Positions 40,463 to 47,592 of a DNA stretch of 64,000 bases are shown here, one piece after another. How positions within the stretch are numbered: the stretch's first letter is position 1; every line of letters begins with the position of its first letter. The notes beneath the pieces are model-generated. The model was given only the letters and a program-made list of their open reading frames with translations, made no database searches and was not told the DNA's origin. The translations under genes were made by a program, and so were the position numbers. This DNA is from CAJXSN01 sp947492235. Lineage in GTDB: Bacteria > Pseudomonadota > Alphaproteobacteria > Sphingomonadales > Sphingomonadaceae. The DNA is taken from NCBI RefSeq assembly GCF_042492175.1, contig NZ_CP170453.1, positions 1,426,001 to 1,490,000 of the forward strand, written 5' to 3'.

Positions 40463-40493
40463 GGAGGTCACGGCGCGAAAGCGCCGTGCCTCC
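40463..40493 (+). other. mRNA-stabilising hairpin downstream of pufA
   Basis: Stem CACGGCGC / GCGCCGTG with a GAAA tetraloop, extended by GGAGG/CCTCC across a one-nt bulge: 13 base pairs in all, with no U-tract. In Rhodobacter, a hairpin at this place protects pufBA mRNA and sets the LH1 to reaction-centre ratio; the same role is inferred. Confidence 0.8.
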
Positions 40494-40512
40494 CACTGGG
40501 TTATCAATCGAC

Positions 40513-40533
40513 GGGCCTGGCGAAAACAGGCCC
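40513..40533 (+). other. Second hairpin in pufA-pufL spacer
   Basis: Perfect 7-bp stem GGGCCTG / CAGGCCC with a 7-nt loop (GCGAAAA), 20 nt after the first hairpin in the 176-nt pufA-pufL spacer. Probably part of the same RNA stability element. Confidence 0.65.
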
Positions 40534-40625
40534 GAAACCGGGGACCGCTCCCAAACCGGATGCGGCTCTGAATCTGACAACCGTCGCCTGATGGGCGGCA
40601 AGCATGAGCGCGCAGGGGAAATGCC

Positions 40626-41450
40626 ATGTCGCTGTTGAGTTTCGAGAGAAAATACCGGGTCAGGGGTGGCACCCTGATTGGCGGCGACCTGTTCGATTTC
40701 TGGATCGGGCCGTTTTACGTCGGGTTTTTCGGGGTCGTCGGCGCGATTGCGGCCATTCTGGGCACGGCGTTGATTTTCTATGCGGCCTCTCTCGGGCCGA
40801 CATGGAACCCGTGGCTCATATCAATCAATCCGCCTGACCTGTCCTATGGCCTCGGCTTTGCGCCATTGGCCGAGGGAGGCTTCTGGCAAGTCATCACCAT
40901 CTGCGCGATTGTCGCCTTCGTTTCGTGGGCGCTGCGCGAAGTGGAAATCTGCCGCAAGCTGGGCATGGGCTATCACGTGCCGATTGCCTTTGGTGTGGCG
41001 ATTTTCGCCTATGTCACGCTCGTGGTGTTCCGCCCGTTCCTGATGGGCGCATGGGGGCACGGCTTCCCCTACGGCATTTTCAGCCACCTCGATTGGGTGT
41101 CCAATGTCGGATACGCCTATGTGAACTTTCACTACAATCCGGCGCATATGATCGCGGTGACGTTCTTCTTCACCACGACGCTGGCGCTGGCGCTGCACGG
41201 CGCCCTGATCCTGTCGGCGGTCAATCCGGCCAAGGGCGAGAATGTGAAAACGCCGGAATATGAAGACACCTTCTTCCGCGACTTCATCGGCTACTCGGTC
41301 GGCACCATCGGCATCCACCGGCTGGGCCTGTTTCTGGCGCTGAATGCCGGTTTCTGGAGCGCGGTGTGCATTATCATCGCTGGTCCGCTGTTCGAAGGCG
41401 GTTGGCCGGAATGGTGGGAATGGTGGCGCAACATGCCGATCTGGTCGTGA
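40626..41450 (+). CDS. pufL: Photosynthetic reaction centre L subunit (PufL)
   Basis: 274 residues with five TM helices. His ligands are visible in NFHYNPAHM (accessory and special-pair BChl), LALHGALILS and GIHRLGLFL (non-haem Fe); GGDLFDFWIGPFYVGFFG and SHLDWVSNVGYAYVNF are typical. It binds half of the primary charge-separating pigments. GGGGAAATGCC precedes the ATG. Confidence 0.98.
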   Translation: MSLLSFERKYRVRGGTLIGGDLFDFWIGPFYVGFFGVVGAIAAILGTALIFYAASLGPTWNPWLISINPPDLSYGLGFAPLAEGGFWQVITICAIVAFVSWALREVEICRKLGMGYHVPIAFGVAIFAYVTLVVFRPFLMGAWGHGFPYGIFSHLDWVSNVGYAYVNFHYNPAHMIAVTFFFTTTLALALHGALILSAVNPAKGENVKTPEYEDTFFRDFIGYSVGTIGIHRLGLFLALNAGFWSAVCIIIAGPLFEGGWPEWWEWWRNMPIWS

Positions 41451-41462
41451 GGGGGATGAGCG

Positions 41463-42395
41463 ATGCTAAATAGATATCAGAACATTTTCACCCAGGTTCA
41501 GCTGGAGCACGCGCCGGAGATGGGCATTCCCCTGTCGGGTGTGGAGCGCAGCGAGCGCACGCAGGACACCGGCTTCAGCTACTGGATGGGCAAGTTCGGC
41601 CAGGCGCAGATCGGCCCGATCTATCTGGGCTGGCTGGGCATCGCCTCGCTGGTGTGCGGGTTCATTGCTATCGAGATCATCGGTCTGAACATGGCTGCCT
41701 CTGTCAATTGGAGCCCGACCGAATTCCTCCGCCAGTTCTTCTGGCTCTCGCTCGATCCTCCGGGGCCGGAATACGGCTTCTCGCCCTTTGTCCCGCTGAA
41801 TGAAGGCGGCTGGTGGATCATGGCCGGTTTCTTCCTGACCGCATCGATCCTCCTGTGGTGGGTGCGCACCTATCGCCGGGCGCGCGCGCTGGGCATGGGA
41901 ACGCATGTGGCATGGGCCTTCATGAGCGCCATCTGGCTGTATCTCGTGCTCGGCTTCATTCGCCCGTTCTTCATGGGCAGCTGGTCCGAGGCGGTTCCGT
42001 TCGGCATTTTCTCGCACCTTGAATGGACCAACAATCTGTCGCTGCTGTACGGCAATCTGTTCTACAACCCGTTCCACGCGCTTTCGATTGTCTTCCTCTA
42101 CGGCTCGGCCCTGCTGTTCGCGATGCACGGGGCGACGATCCTGGCCGTGGGCCGCTATGGCGGCGAGCGGGAGCTGGAGCAGATCACCGATCGCGGGACG
42201 GCTTCGGAACGCGCCGGTCTGTTCTGGCGCTGGACCATGGGCTTCAACGCCACGATGGAATCGATCCACCGCTGGGCTTGGTGGTTTGCAGTGCTCTGCA
42301 CGCTGACCGGCGGCATCGGCATTCTGCTGACCGGCACGGTGGTCGACAATTGGTACCTGTGGGCAATCGAGCACCATTACGCGCCCGATTACTGA
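41463..42395 (+). CDS. pufM: Photosynthetic reaction centre M subunit (PufM)
   Basis: 310 residues, five TM helices. Ligands: LFYNPFHALS (special pair), LLFAMHGATILA and MESIHRWAWWF (Fe), and the Fe-ligand Glu region in the loop RELEQITDRGTASERAG. The C-terminus ends shortly after WYLWAIEHHYAPDY. No tetrahaem cytochrome pufC follows; a terminator lies 28 nt downstream, so soluble or membrane-bound cytochromes must reduce the reaction centre directly. Confidence 0.98.
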   Translation: MLNRYQNIFTQVQLEHAPEMGIPLSGVERSERTQDTGFSYWMGKFGQAQIGPIYLGWLGIASLVCGFIAIEIIGLNMAASVNWSPTEFLRQFFWLSLDPPGPEYGFSPFVPLNEGGWWIMAGFFLTASILLWWVRTYRRARALGMGTHVAWAFMSAIWLYLVLGFIRPFFMGSWSEAVPFGIFSHLEWTNNLSLLYGNLFYNPFHALSIVFLYGSALLFAMHGATILAVGRYGGERELEQITDRGTASERAGLFWRWTMGFNATMESIHRWAWWFAVLCTLTGGIGILLTGTVVDNWYLWAIEHHYAPDY

Positions 42396-42422
42396 GCAGG
42401 TTCCCAAGCCTGAAAAAGAGGA

Positions 42423-42449
42423 GCCCGGCCTGTGACAGGTCGGGCTTTT
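42423..42449 (+). terminator. Intrinsic terminator of the bchCXYZ-puf operon
   Basis: GCCCGGCCTGT and ACAGGTCGGGC form a long GC-rich stem with one wobble and a minimal loop, followed by TTTTC. It is 28 nt past the pufM stop. Confidence 0.88.
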
Positions 42450-42537
42450 CTGTATCCGAAACCCTGCCAAAGCGGACAGTCGCTGTGCCTCGGCTTTAAC
42501 GGCATAACAATCGGCAGAAACGTTCGGGAGTGCGACA

Positions 42538-43287
42538 ATGGATCTTCAGCTGGCAGGCAAACGGGCCGTGGTTCTGGGGGCAAGCAAAGGCCTTGGCGCG
42601 GCGATTGCGCAGGAACTCGCCGACGAGGGTGCGCATGTGCTCGGCGTGTCGCGCAGTGCGCCCGATACTCTGGATTGGCCGATGCTGGGGGTCGATCTCG
42701 CCGCTCCCGATGCCGCCACGACCATTGCCGGTCACGCGCACGCCAAGCTGGGCGGGGTGGATATTCTGGTCAACAATTGCGGCGGGCCGGTCCCCACGGC
42801 TGCGCATCAGACAGAGACATCCCAGCTGACCGATGCCATCCAGCCCATGCTCCTGACCATTACGGAGCTGACCCGTCTTGTCTTGCCCGGCATGCGCAGC
42901 GCGGGCTTCGGCCGTATCCTCAGCGTCACCTCTGCGGGTGTACGCGAGCCGATCCCCGGCCTGGCGCTATCCAACACTATACGCGCAGCGCTGCATGGCT
43001 GGATGAAAACGCTGGCGAAGGAAGTCGCTGCCGACGGTGTCACGGTCAACATGCTGATGCCGGGGCAGGTGGATACCGACCGGCTGCGCTCGCTGCACCA
43101 GAACATCGCGCGGCAGGCCGGGGTGGAGCCGGAGATGATTGCCGCCAAGTCTGTAGAGAACATACCGGCAGGGCGTTTCGGAGAGCCGCGCGAATTCGGC
43201 GCCGTAGCCGCGTTTCTCGCCAGCCCGCGCGCATCCTATGTCACGGGGGCGGAGATCCCGATTGATGGCGGTTTCTTGAAATCCTGA
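42538..43287 (+). CDS. SDR-family oxidoreductase with atypical active site
   Basis: 249 residues, classical short-chain dehydrogenase size. NADP-binding GASKGLGAAI (Gly-rich loop, residues 14-23), NNCGG at 79-83 and the substrate-strand LSVTSAG. The usual catalytic Tyr-x-x-x-Lys is replaced by Ser145-N-T-I-Arg149, as in a divergent SDR subfamily. It ends with SYVTGAEIPIDGG. It lies alone between the puf terminator and the convergent tspO/bchP operon, with CGGGAG before the ATG. A photosynthesis link is unproven; it may be a passenger gene. Confidence 0.85.
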   Translation: MDLQLAGKRAVVLGASKGLGAAIAQELADEGAHVLGVSRSAPDTLDWPMLGVDLAAPDAATTIAGHAHAKLGGVDILVNNCGGPVPTAAHQTETSQLTDAIQPMLLTITELTRLVLPGMRSAGFGRILSVTSAGVREPIPGLALSNTIRAALHGWMKTLAKEVAADGVTVNMLMPGQVDTDRLRSLHQNIARQAGVEPEMIAAKSVENIPAGRFGEPREFGAVAAFLASPRASYVTGAEIPIDGGFLKS

Positions 43288-43291
43288 CGCA

Positions 43292-43319
43292 ACTGATCAG
43301 CGTTCGCCGATCAGTTTTT
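43292..43319 (+). terminator. Terminator of SDR gene overlapping the convergent ORF
   Basis: ACTGATC (43292-43298) pairs with GATCAGT (43309-43315), with an inner GCG/CGC pairing, followed by TTTTT. The right arm covers the stop of the convergent 85-aa gene. Confidence 0.8.
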
Positions 43320-43568
43320 GCCGAGCATCGACCGGCGGCGCAGATCATACAGATGCACCGGAAAGGCTGCGGCCAACGGTATCGAGATATAGGGCCATGC
43401 CATTCCGGTGAGCGCGGCGCGCAGGGCCACCATCATCAGCACGGCAGGAACCAGCGCGGGCAGGATATCGGCCCAGCTTTGCCCGCGCCATTTCAGCCAG
43501 AGAGCCTCAGCCACAAGCACCGCCAGCACCACATCGACCGCGCGTCCGCTGGTGAAGAAGGCCTCCAC
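43311..43568 (-). CDS. Small membrane protein (85 aa) downstream of tspO
   Basis: 85 residues from GTG 43568, 11 nt after the tspO stop. About three hydrophobic segments: residues 8-24 (AVDVVLAVLVAEALWL), 34-50 (ILPALVPAVLMMVALRA) and 54-72 (MAWPYISIPLAAAFPVHLYDL), then a basic tail ending RRRSMLGKN. No family recognised. It is the last gene of the bchG-bch2-bchP-tspO unit, which ties it to pigment metabolism by context only. The start is uncertain; the Shine-Dalgarno AAGG is weak. Confidence 0.65.
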   Translation of the reverse strand: MEAFFTSGRAVDVVLAVLVAEALWLKWRGQSWADILPALVPAVLMMVALRAALTGMAWPYISIPLAAAFPVHLYDLRRRSMLGKN

Positions 43569-43579
43569 CGGCGCGGGCC

Positions 43580-44062
43580 TTATCCGAAGGGACCGTTGAG
43601 CTGGACGACCTGATAATTCAGCGCTCCGGCGATGGTCACCCAGACCAGATAGGGCACCAGCAACACGCTCGATAATTTCGAAAAGCGGCCGCAAAACACG
43701 ATCAGCCCGGCGATGGAAATCCACAGCAGGATCAGTTCGTAAAATGCCCAATCGGGCCGCTGCATGCGGAAGAACAGGAAGCTCCACAGCAGATTGAGGA
43801 AGCCGTTAAAGGCGAACATGCCGAGCATAACTTCGGCGTCGCGGCGCGTTGGCGCTTTCTCCCAGCCCAGCACACCGGCAATCGCGATCAGTGCGAAAAT
43901 CGCGGTCCAGATGACCCCGAACATATAGCCGGGCGGTGCCCAGTCGGGCTGTTGCAGGCTGTAATACCACTCGTCCAGCACCGTGATCGTGCCGCCGACC
44001 ACAGCAGTGCCAAAGGCCAGAACGGCGGCAATTATGATCGGGAGAAGAGACGCGCGGCTCAT
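43580..44062 (-). CDS. tspO: TspO/MBR tryptophan-rich sensory protein
   Basis: 160 residues with five TM helices. Typical motifs: QQPDWAPPGYMFGVIWTAIF, FNGFLNLLWSFLFF, PDWAFYELILLW and YLVWVTIAGALNYQVVQLN. TspO (CrtK in Rhodobacter) is an outer- or inner-membrane tetrapyrrole-interacting protein that down-regulates photosynthesis genes in the presence of oxygen. The start overlaps the bchP stop as ATGA. A role in porphyrin efflux or sensing here is inferred from the family. Confidence 0.94.
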   Translation of the reverse strand: MSRASLLPIIIAAVLAFGTAVVGGTITVLDEWYYSLQQPDWAPPGYMFGVIWTAIFALIAIAGVLGWEKAPTRRDAEVMLGMFAFNGFLNLLWSFLFFRMQRPDWAFYELILLWISIAGLIVFCGRFSKLSSVLLVPYLVWVTIAGALNYQVVQLNGPFG

Positions 44063-45267
44063 GCTTTGGCGGGTCTCAATCCCAGCAAATGCGCGGTGTC
44101 TTTCAGGAAGATACGGATATGGGCCATGGGATCTCGCTTGACGAGTTCCTTGTTCATATAGGCTTCCCACGTCAAGCGCTGGACATCGGGATCGGCGCAC
44201 ATTTTCACGAAGCTCTCGCGGCGTTTGTCGCTGCTATACCAGAAATACTGCATGATCCCGAGGATCCAGAACACCCGGCCATGCGCCTTCATGAATGCCT
44301 TGCGCGCGCCCTTTAGCGCCTTCGGATTGCCGGTGACGAGAAATTCGCCCACCGCATTGGCGCTCAGCCGTCCGGCACACATGGCGTAGTAAATGCCTTC
44401 ACCCGAAGACGGTGCCACAACGCCCGCCGCATCGCCCGCGACCAGCACATTGCGGCCATTGTCCCAGCGCTTGAGGGGTTTGAGCGGAATGGGTGCACCT
44501 TCCTTGCGCACGGTTTCCCAATCGGCAAAGCCGGCTTCTTGGCGCATGATGCGGGTTGTCTCGCGCAACGGGAAACCCTTGTTCGCGCTGCCCAGGCCGA
44601 TGCTGGCGGTCTTCCCGTGCGGGAATACCCACGCGTAGAAATCGGGCGAGAGATGTCCCTGATAATAGACATCGCAGCGGTCGGGTTCGTAGTCGGCGGC
44701 CTGCTGCGCCGCAGCGCCCTCGGGCACCTTCACGATTTCGTGATAGGCGAACACGCATTTCACATTTTCGCCATTGGGGATGCACTGCCGGGCCACGCGG
44801 GAGCGGGCTCCGTCCGCGCCGATCACGCAGCGTGCGGTGACCGTGACCGGCTCGGCGCTGCGATCTGTGCGGTAAGTGAGGGTGGCGACGCCGCCTTCGC
44901 CGTCCTGCACGGTCTCGCAAGTGCCGGTGACGCGGGTTGCACCGGCATCGGCGGCACGGGTCCGCAGCCATTCGTCGAACTGGTCACGGTCCACCATGCC
45001 GACATAGCCATCGCCGCAGGGCATGCTCACCTTGTTGTTGGACGGGGCGATGATCCGCGCAGAATTGGCATGTGCCACCAGAAGCGATTGCGGGATGTCG
45101 AAGTCTTTCAGCAGGCGCGGGGGAACAGCGCCGCCGCACGGCTTGATCCGGCCAGCCTTGTCCAACAGCATCACTTTGTGGCCCTGCATGGTCAGGTCAT
45201 GCGCAGCGGTGGCCCCGGAAGGTCCGCCGCCCACGACAATGACGTCATAATCGGTTTGAACGCTCAT
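44059..45267 (-). CDS. bchP: Geranylgeranyl reductase (BchP)
   Basis: 402 residues. FAD-binding motif VIVVGGGPSGATAAHDL at the N-terminus, LLDKAGRIKPCGGAVPPRLL, GADGARSRVARQ and the GDAAGVVAPSSGEGIYYAMCAGR motif. BchP reduces the geranylgeranyl tail of bacteriochlorophyll to phytyl, using NADPH at the membrane. ATGA overlaps with both bch2 (upstream) and tspO (downstream) indicate strict coupling. The family start MSVQTDYDVIVVGGG is unambiguous. Confidence 0.96.
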   Translation of the reverse strand: MSVQTDYDVIVVGGGPSGATAAHDLTMQGHKVMLLDKAGRIKPCGGAVPPRLLKDFDIPQSLLVAHANSARIIAPSNNKVSMPCGDGYVGMVDRDQFDEWLRTRAADAGATRVTGTCETVQDGEGGVATLTYRTDRSAEPVTVTARCVIGADGARSRVARQCIPNGENVKCVFAYHEIVKVPEGAAAQQAADYEPDRCDVYYQGHLSPDFYAWVFPHGKTASIGLGSANKGFPLRETTRIMRQEAGFADWETVRKEGAPIPLKPLKRWDNGRNVLVAGDAAGVVAPSSGEGIYYAMCAGRLSANAVGEFLVTGNPKALKGARKAFMKAHGRVFWILGIMQYFWYSSDKRRESFVKMCADPDVQRLTWEAYMNKELVKRDPMAHIRIFLKDTAHLLGLRPAKA

Positions 45268-46613
45268 ACTGCTAACCCCTTTTCCTGCCCCGATGGCCGG
45301 ATCAATGTGGTGCCCGTCGCAACCACCGCAGCGGCGAGGAACAGCAGCGCCTCGACCGTGAAGACGATCTGGAAGGCGCTGGCGTCCTGCCCTGTGAAAC
45401 TGCGCAATTGATCGACCAGCACGGCACCGGTCAGTCCGCCCGTGCCGAAAGCTATCGCCTGCGCCGCGCCCCACACGCCCATCCGCGTGCCTTCGCCCGC
45501 GCTGCGTCCCTTGCTGGCGAGCCCGAGCATTGCTCCGACCGCAGCGACGGCAAACACGCCATTGGCAAGGCCGAGGCCGAAGACATTGGCAACCAGCGGC
45601 CACGACGTCCCCTGCGTTGCGGCAAAGGACAGCCCGGCCAGCATCAGCGCCGAGCCGAGGCACCCTGCGACGATCCAGATTTTGAGGTTCTGGCCAAAGC
45701 GTTTCGCGTAGAGGCTGCCTCCGACACCGCAGAGGAGCATACCGACCAGAATGCCGCTGTGCTGGATGCCGGAAAGCTGGGTCGATTCCCCCGGGGTCAT
45801 TTCAAACAGGAACCCGGCGAAGGGCTCCATAATCAAATCCTGCATTGAATAGGCGAGCATCGAGATGAACACGAAATAGGTGAAGCGGCGGGCCTCTTTC
45901 TCGTGCCAGATTTCACGCAAGGCATCGGGAAAGCTCTGTGCCGGCTGCGACGGCTGGGCCTGCTCCACCGGCGGATTGCGCGCTTCCAGATTGTGCAGCG
46001 CAAGCATGGCGAGGCAGAAGGCGACCAGCACCACGATGCTGGTGACAATGGCGAGACGCTGTTCACTGAACGGATCGAGAAACGCGCCGGACAACCCTGC
46101 GGCAATGACAATCCCGGCGATCATCATGGTCCAGCTGATGGCAGCCGCAGCCGGTTTACGATGGGGGGACACGCGCGATGCCAGCAGGGCGAGCAGCGCC
46201 GTGCCCGACATACCCACGCCAAAGCCGATCATCGTGAAGCTGACAATGGCCAGCAGCGCTGCGCCGATACCCGGATCGGCCATCATGATCGTCGCATCGA
46301 CCGCCAGCACCGCTCCGAGGGCAAGAATGCTCATCCCCCCGATGATCCACGGTGTCCGGCTGCGCGAGCGGTCCGATTTGTGACCCCATAGAGGGCGCGT
46401 GAGCTGCACGCCGTAATGCCATGCGACCAGCGCAGCCGGGACAGCGGCAGCGACCGAATACTCCACCACCATCACCCGGTTGAACAGCGAGGTCGCGAGC
46501 ATGACCATCGCACCGATTGCCGCCTGCACCGTGCCCAGGCGGACGATGCCGAACCAGCCGAGGCCCCGATTGTCTGGTGCTGCACCGGCCTCCGGAATTG
46601 CTGCGACGCTCAT
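45264..46613 (-). CDS. bch2: PucC/LhaA-family MFS protein (Bch2/ORF428)
   Basis: 449 residues with about 12 TM helices. Start GLGWFGIVRLGTVQAAIGAMVMLATSLFNRVMVVEY, then HYGVQLTRPLWGHKSDRSRSRTPWI, and QDLIMEPFAGFLFEMTPGES in the second half are marks of the BCH2/PucC/LhaA major-facilitator subgroup. Gene order bchG-bch2-bchP is that of Rhodobacter. The protein probably aids pigment delivery or LH assembly; its exact reaction is not known. The start overlaps the bchG stop (ATGA). Confidence 0.9.
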   Translation of the reverse strand: MSVAAIPEAGAAPDNRGLGWFGIVRLGTVQAAIGAMVMLATSLFNRVMVVEYSVAAAVPAALVAWHYGVQLTRPLWGHKSDRSRSRTPWIIGGMSILALGAVLAVDATIMMADPGIGAALLAIVSFTMIGFGVGMSGTALLALLASRVSPHRKPAAAAISWTMMIAGIVIAAGLSGAFLDPFSEQRLAIVTSIVVLVAFCLAMLALHNLEARNPPVEQAQPSQPAQSFPDALREIWHEKEARRFTYFVFISMLAYSMQDLIMEPFAGFLFEMTPGESTQLSGIQHSGILVGMLLCGVGGSLYAKRFGQNLKIWIVAGCLGSALMLAGLSFAATQGTSWPLVANVFGLGLANGVFAVAAVGAMLGLASKGRSAGEGTRMGVWGAAQAIAFGTGGLTGAVLVDQLRSFTGQDASAFQIVFTVEALLFLAAAVVATGTTLIRPSGQEKGLAV

Positions 46614-47512
46614 ATATATCCCCCCAGACCCAAAGCCGCGGCCAGCATGCCGAATACGTAGAGCGAGACGCCGGTCGCATTGTACCAGGGCGCAAAGCGG
46701 CGCGGGTCGCGAACCAGACGGACCATGCAGGCCAGTTGCAAAGCGAGAAGCGCCGACACGGCGATGCCGGACAGCGTGAATTGCTCGGCAAGCAGCAGCG
46801 CAATCACGGCGAGTTGCGACAGCGCGATCACCGCGCAGGCGATCATCGCGGCGCTGGGCACACCCAGTGTCACCGGCAGCGATTTGAGGCCCATCTGCGC
46901 ATCGCCATCGACGGCCTTGAAATCGTTCAACGTCATGATGCCGAAGGCGCCCAGACTATAAAGCAGCAGCACAGCCAGCACATTCGTGCCCGGCAAGGCA
47001 GCCAGCATCACGGCAGCGCCGGTGAACCATGACAGCCCTTCATAGCTCAGGCCGCAGACAGCCGGCCCCCACCATCCGCTGCGTTTGAAGCGGAAGGGCG
47101 GGGCGCTGTAGGCCCAGCCGAAAAACAGCGCCACACAGGTCGCGGCGAAAACCCAGAAGCCGAGTAGTGCACCCAGCGCCAGCGAAAGTGCGGTGCCCGC
47201 AAGCGCGATCCCGACCGGCCAGCGTCCCGGCACGCGGCCCGAGGGGATCGGGCGATCCGGTTCGTTGATGGCATCGACATGCCGGTCACACCAATCGTTG
47301 ATGACCTGACTGGTGCCGCAAACAACCGGTCCGGTCAGCACGATACCCGCCAGCAGGAAGCCCCAATTGTCGCCGAGCGAAACACCGGAGGAGACCACGC
47401 CGCATAGAAAGGCCCACATCGGGGGAAACCATGTGACGGGCTTGGTCAGAGCGATAACATCCTTCAGCGCCGGAACGCGGGGGGATGCAGCGGGAATCGT
47501 CAAATCCGACAT
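46610..47512 (-). CDS. bchG: Bacteriochlorophyll synthase (BchG)
   Basis: 300 residues, UbiA-type prenyltransferase with 8-9 TM helices. First Asp-rich motif NDWCDRHVDAINEPDRPIPSG, second region LNDFKAVDGDAQMGLKSLPVTLG. It esterifies bacteriochlorophyllide a with geranylgeranyl diphosphate. It is the first gene of a minus-strand unit with bch2, bchP, tspO and an 85-aa ORF. A perfect PpsR site lies 30 bp upstream of the ATG, between bchG and the end of ppsR. Confidence 0.97.
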   Translation of the reverse strand: MSDLTIPAASPRVPALKDVIALTKPVTWFPPMWAFLCGVVSSGVSLGDNWGFLLAGIVLTGPVVCGTSQVINDWCDRHVDAINEPDRPIPSGRVPGRWPVGIALAGTALSLALGALLGFWVFAATCVALFFGWAYSAPPFRFKRSGWWGPAVCGLSYEGLSWFTGAAVMLAALPGTNVLAVLLLYSLGAFGIMTLNDFKAVDGDAQMGLKSLPVTLGVPSAAMIACAVIALSQLAVIALLLAEQFTLSGIAVSALLALQLACMVRLVRDPRRFAPWYNATGVSLYVFGMLAAALGLGGYI

Positions 47513-47541
47513 TTGGTGAGGCTATGCCTCGCGCACCATAG

Positions 47542-47559
47542 TGTCAAATTTTGTGGACA
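47542..47559. promoter_or_regulatory. PpsR/CrtJ operator upstream of bchG
   Basis: TGTCAAATTTTGTGGACA is a perfect TGT-N12-ACA palindromic site in the 80-bp interval between the end of ppsR and the start of bchG. Repression of the bchG-bch2-bchP-tspO unit by PpsR is inferred. Confidence 0.8.
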
Positions 47560-47592
47560 CTCTAATTGTCGCCTGAAACGGCCGTCAGCCGA

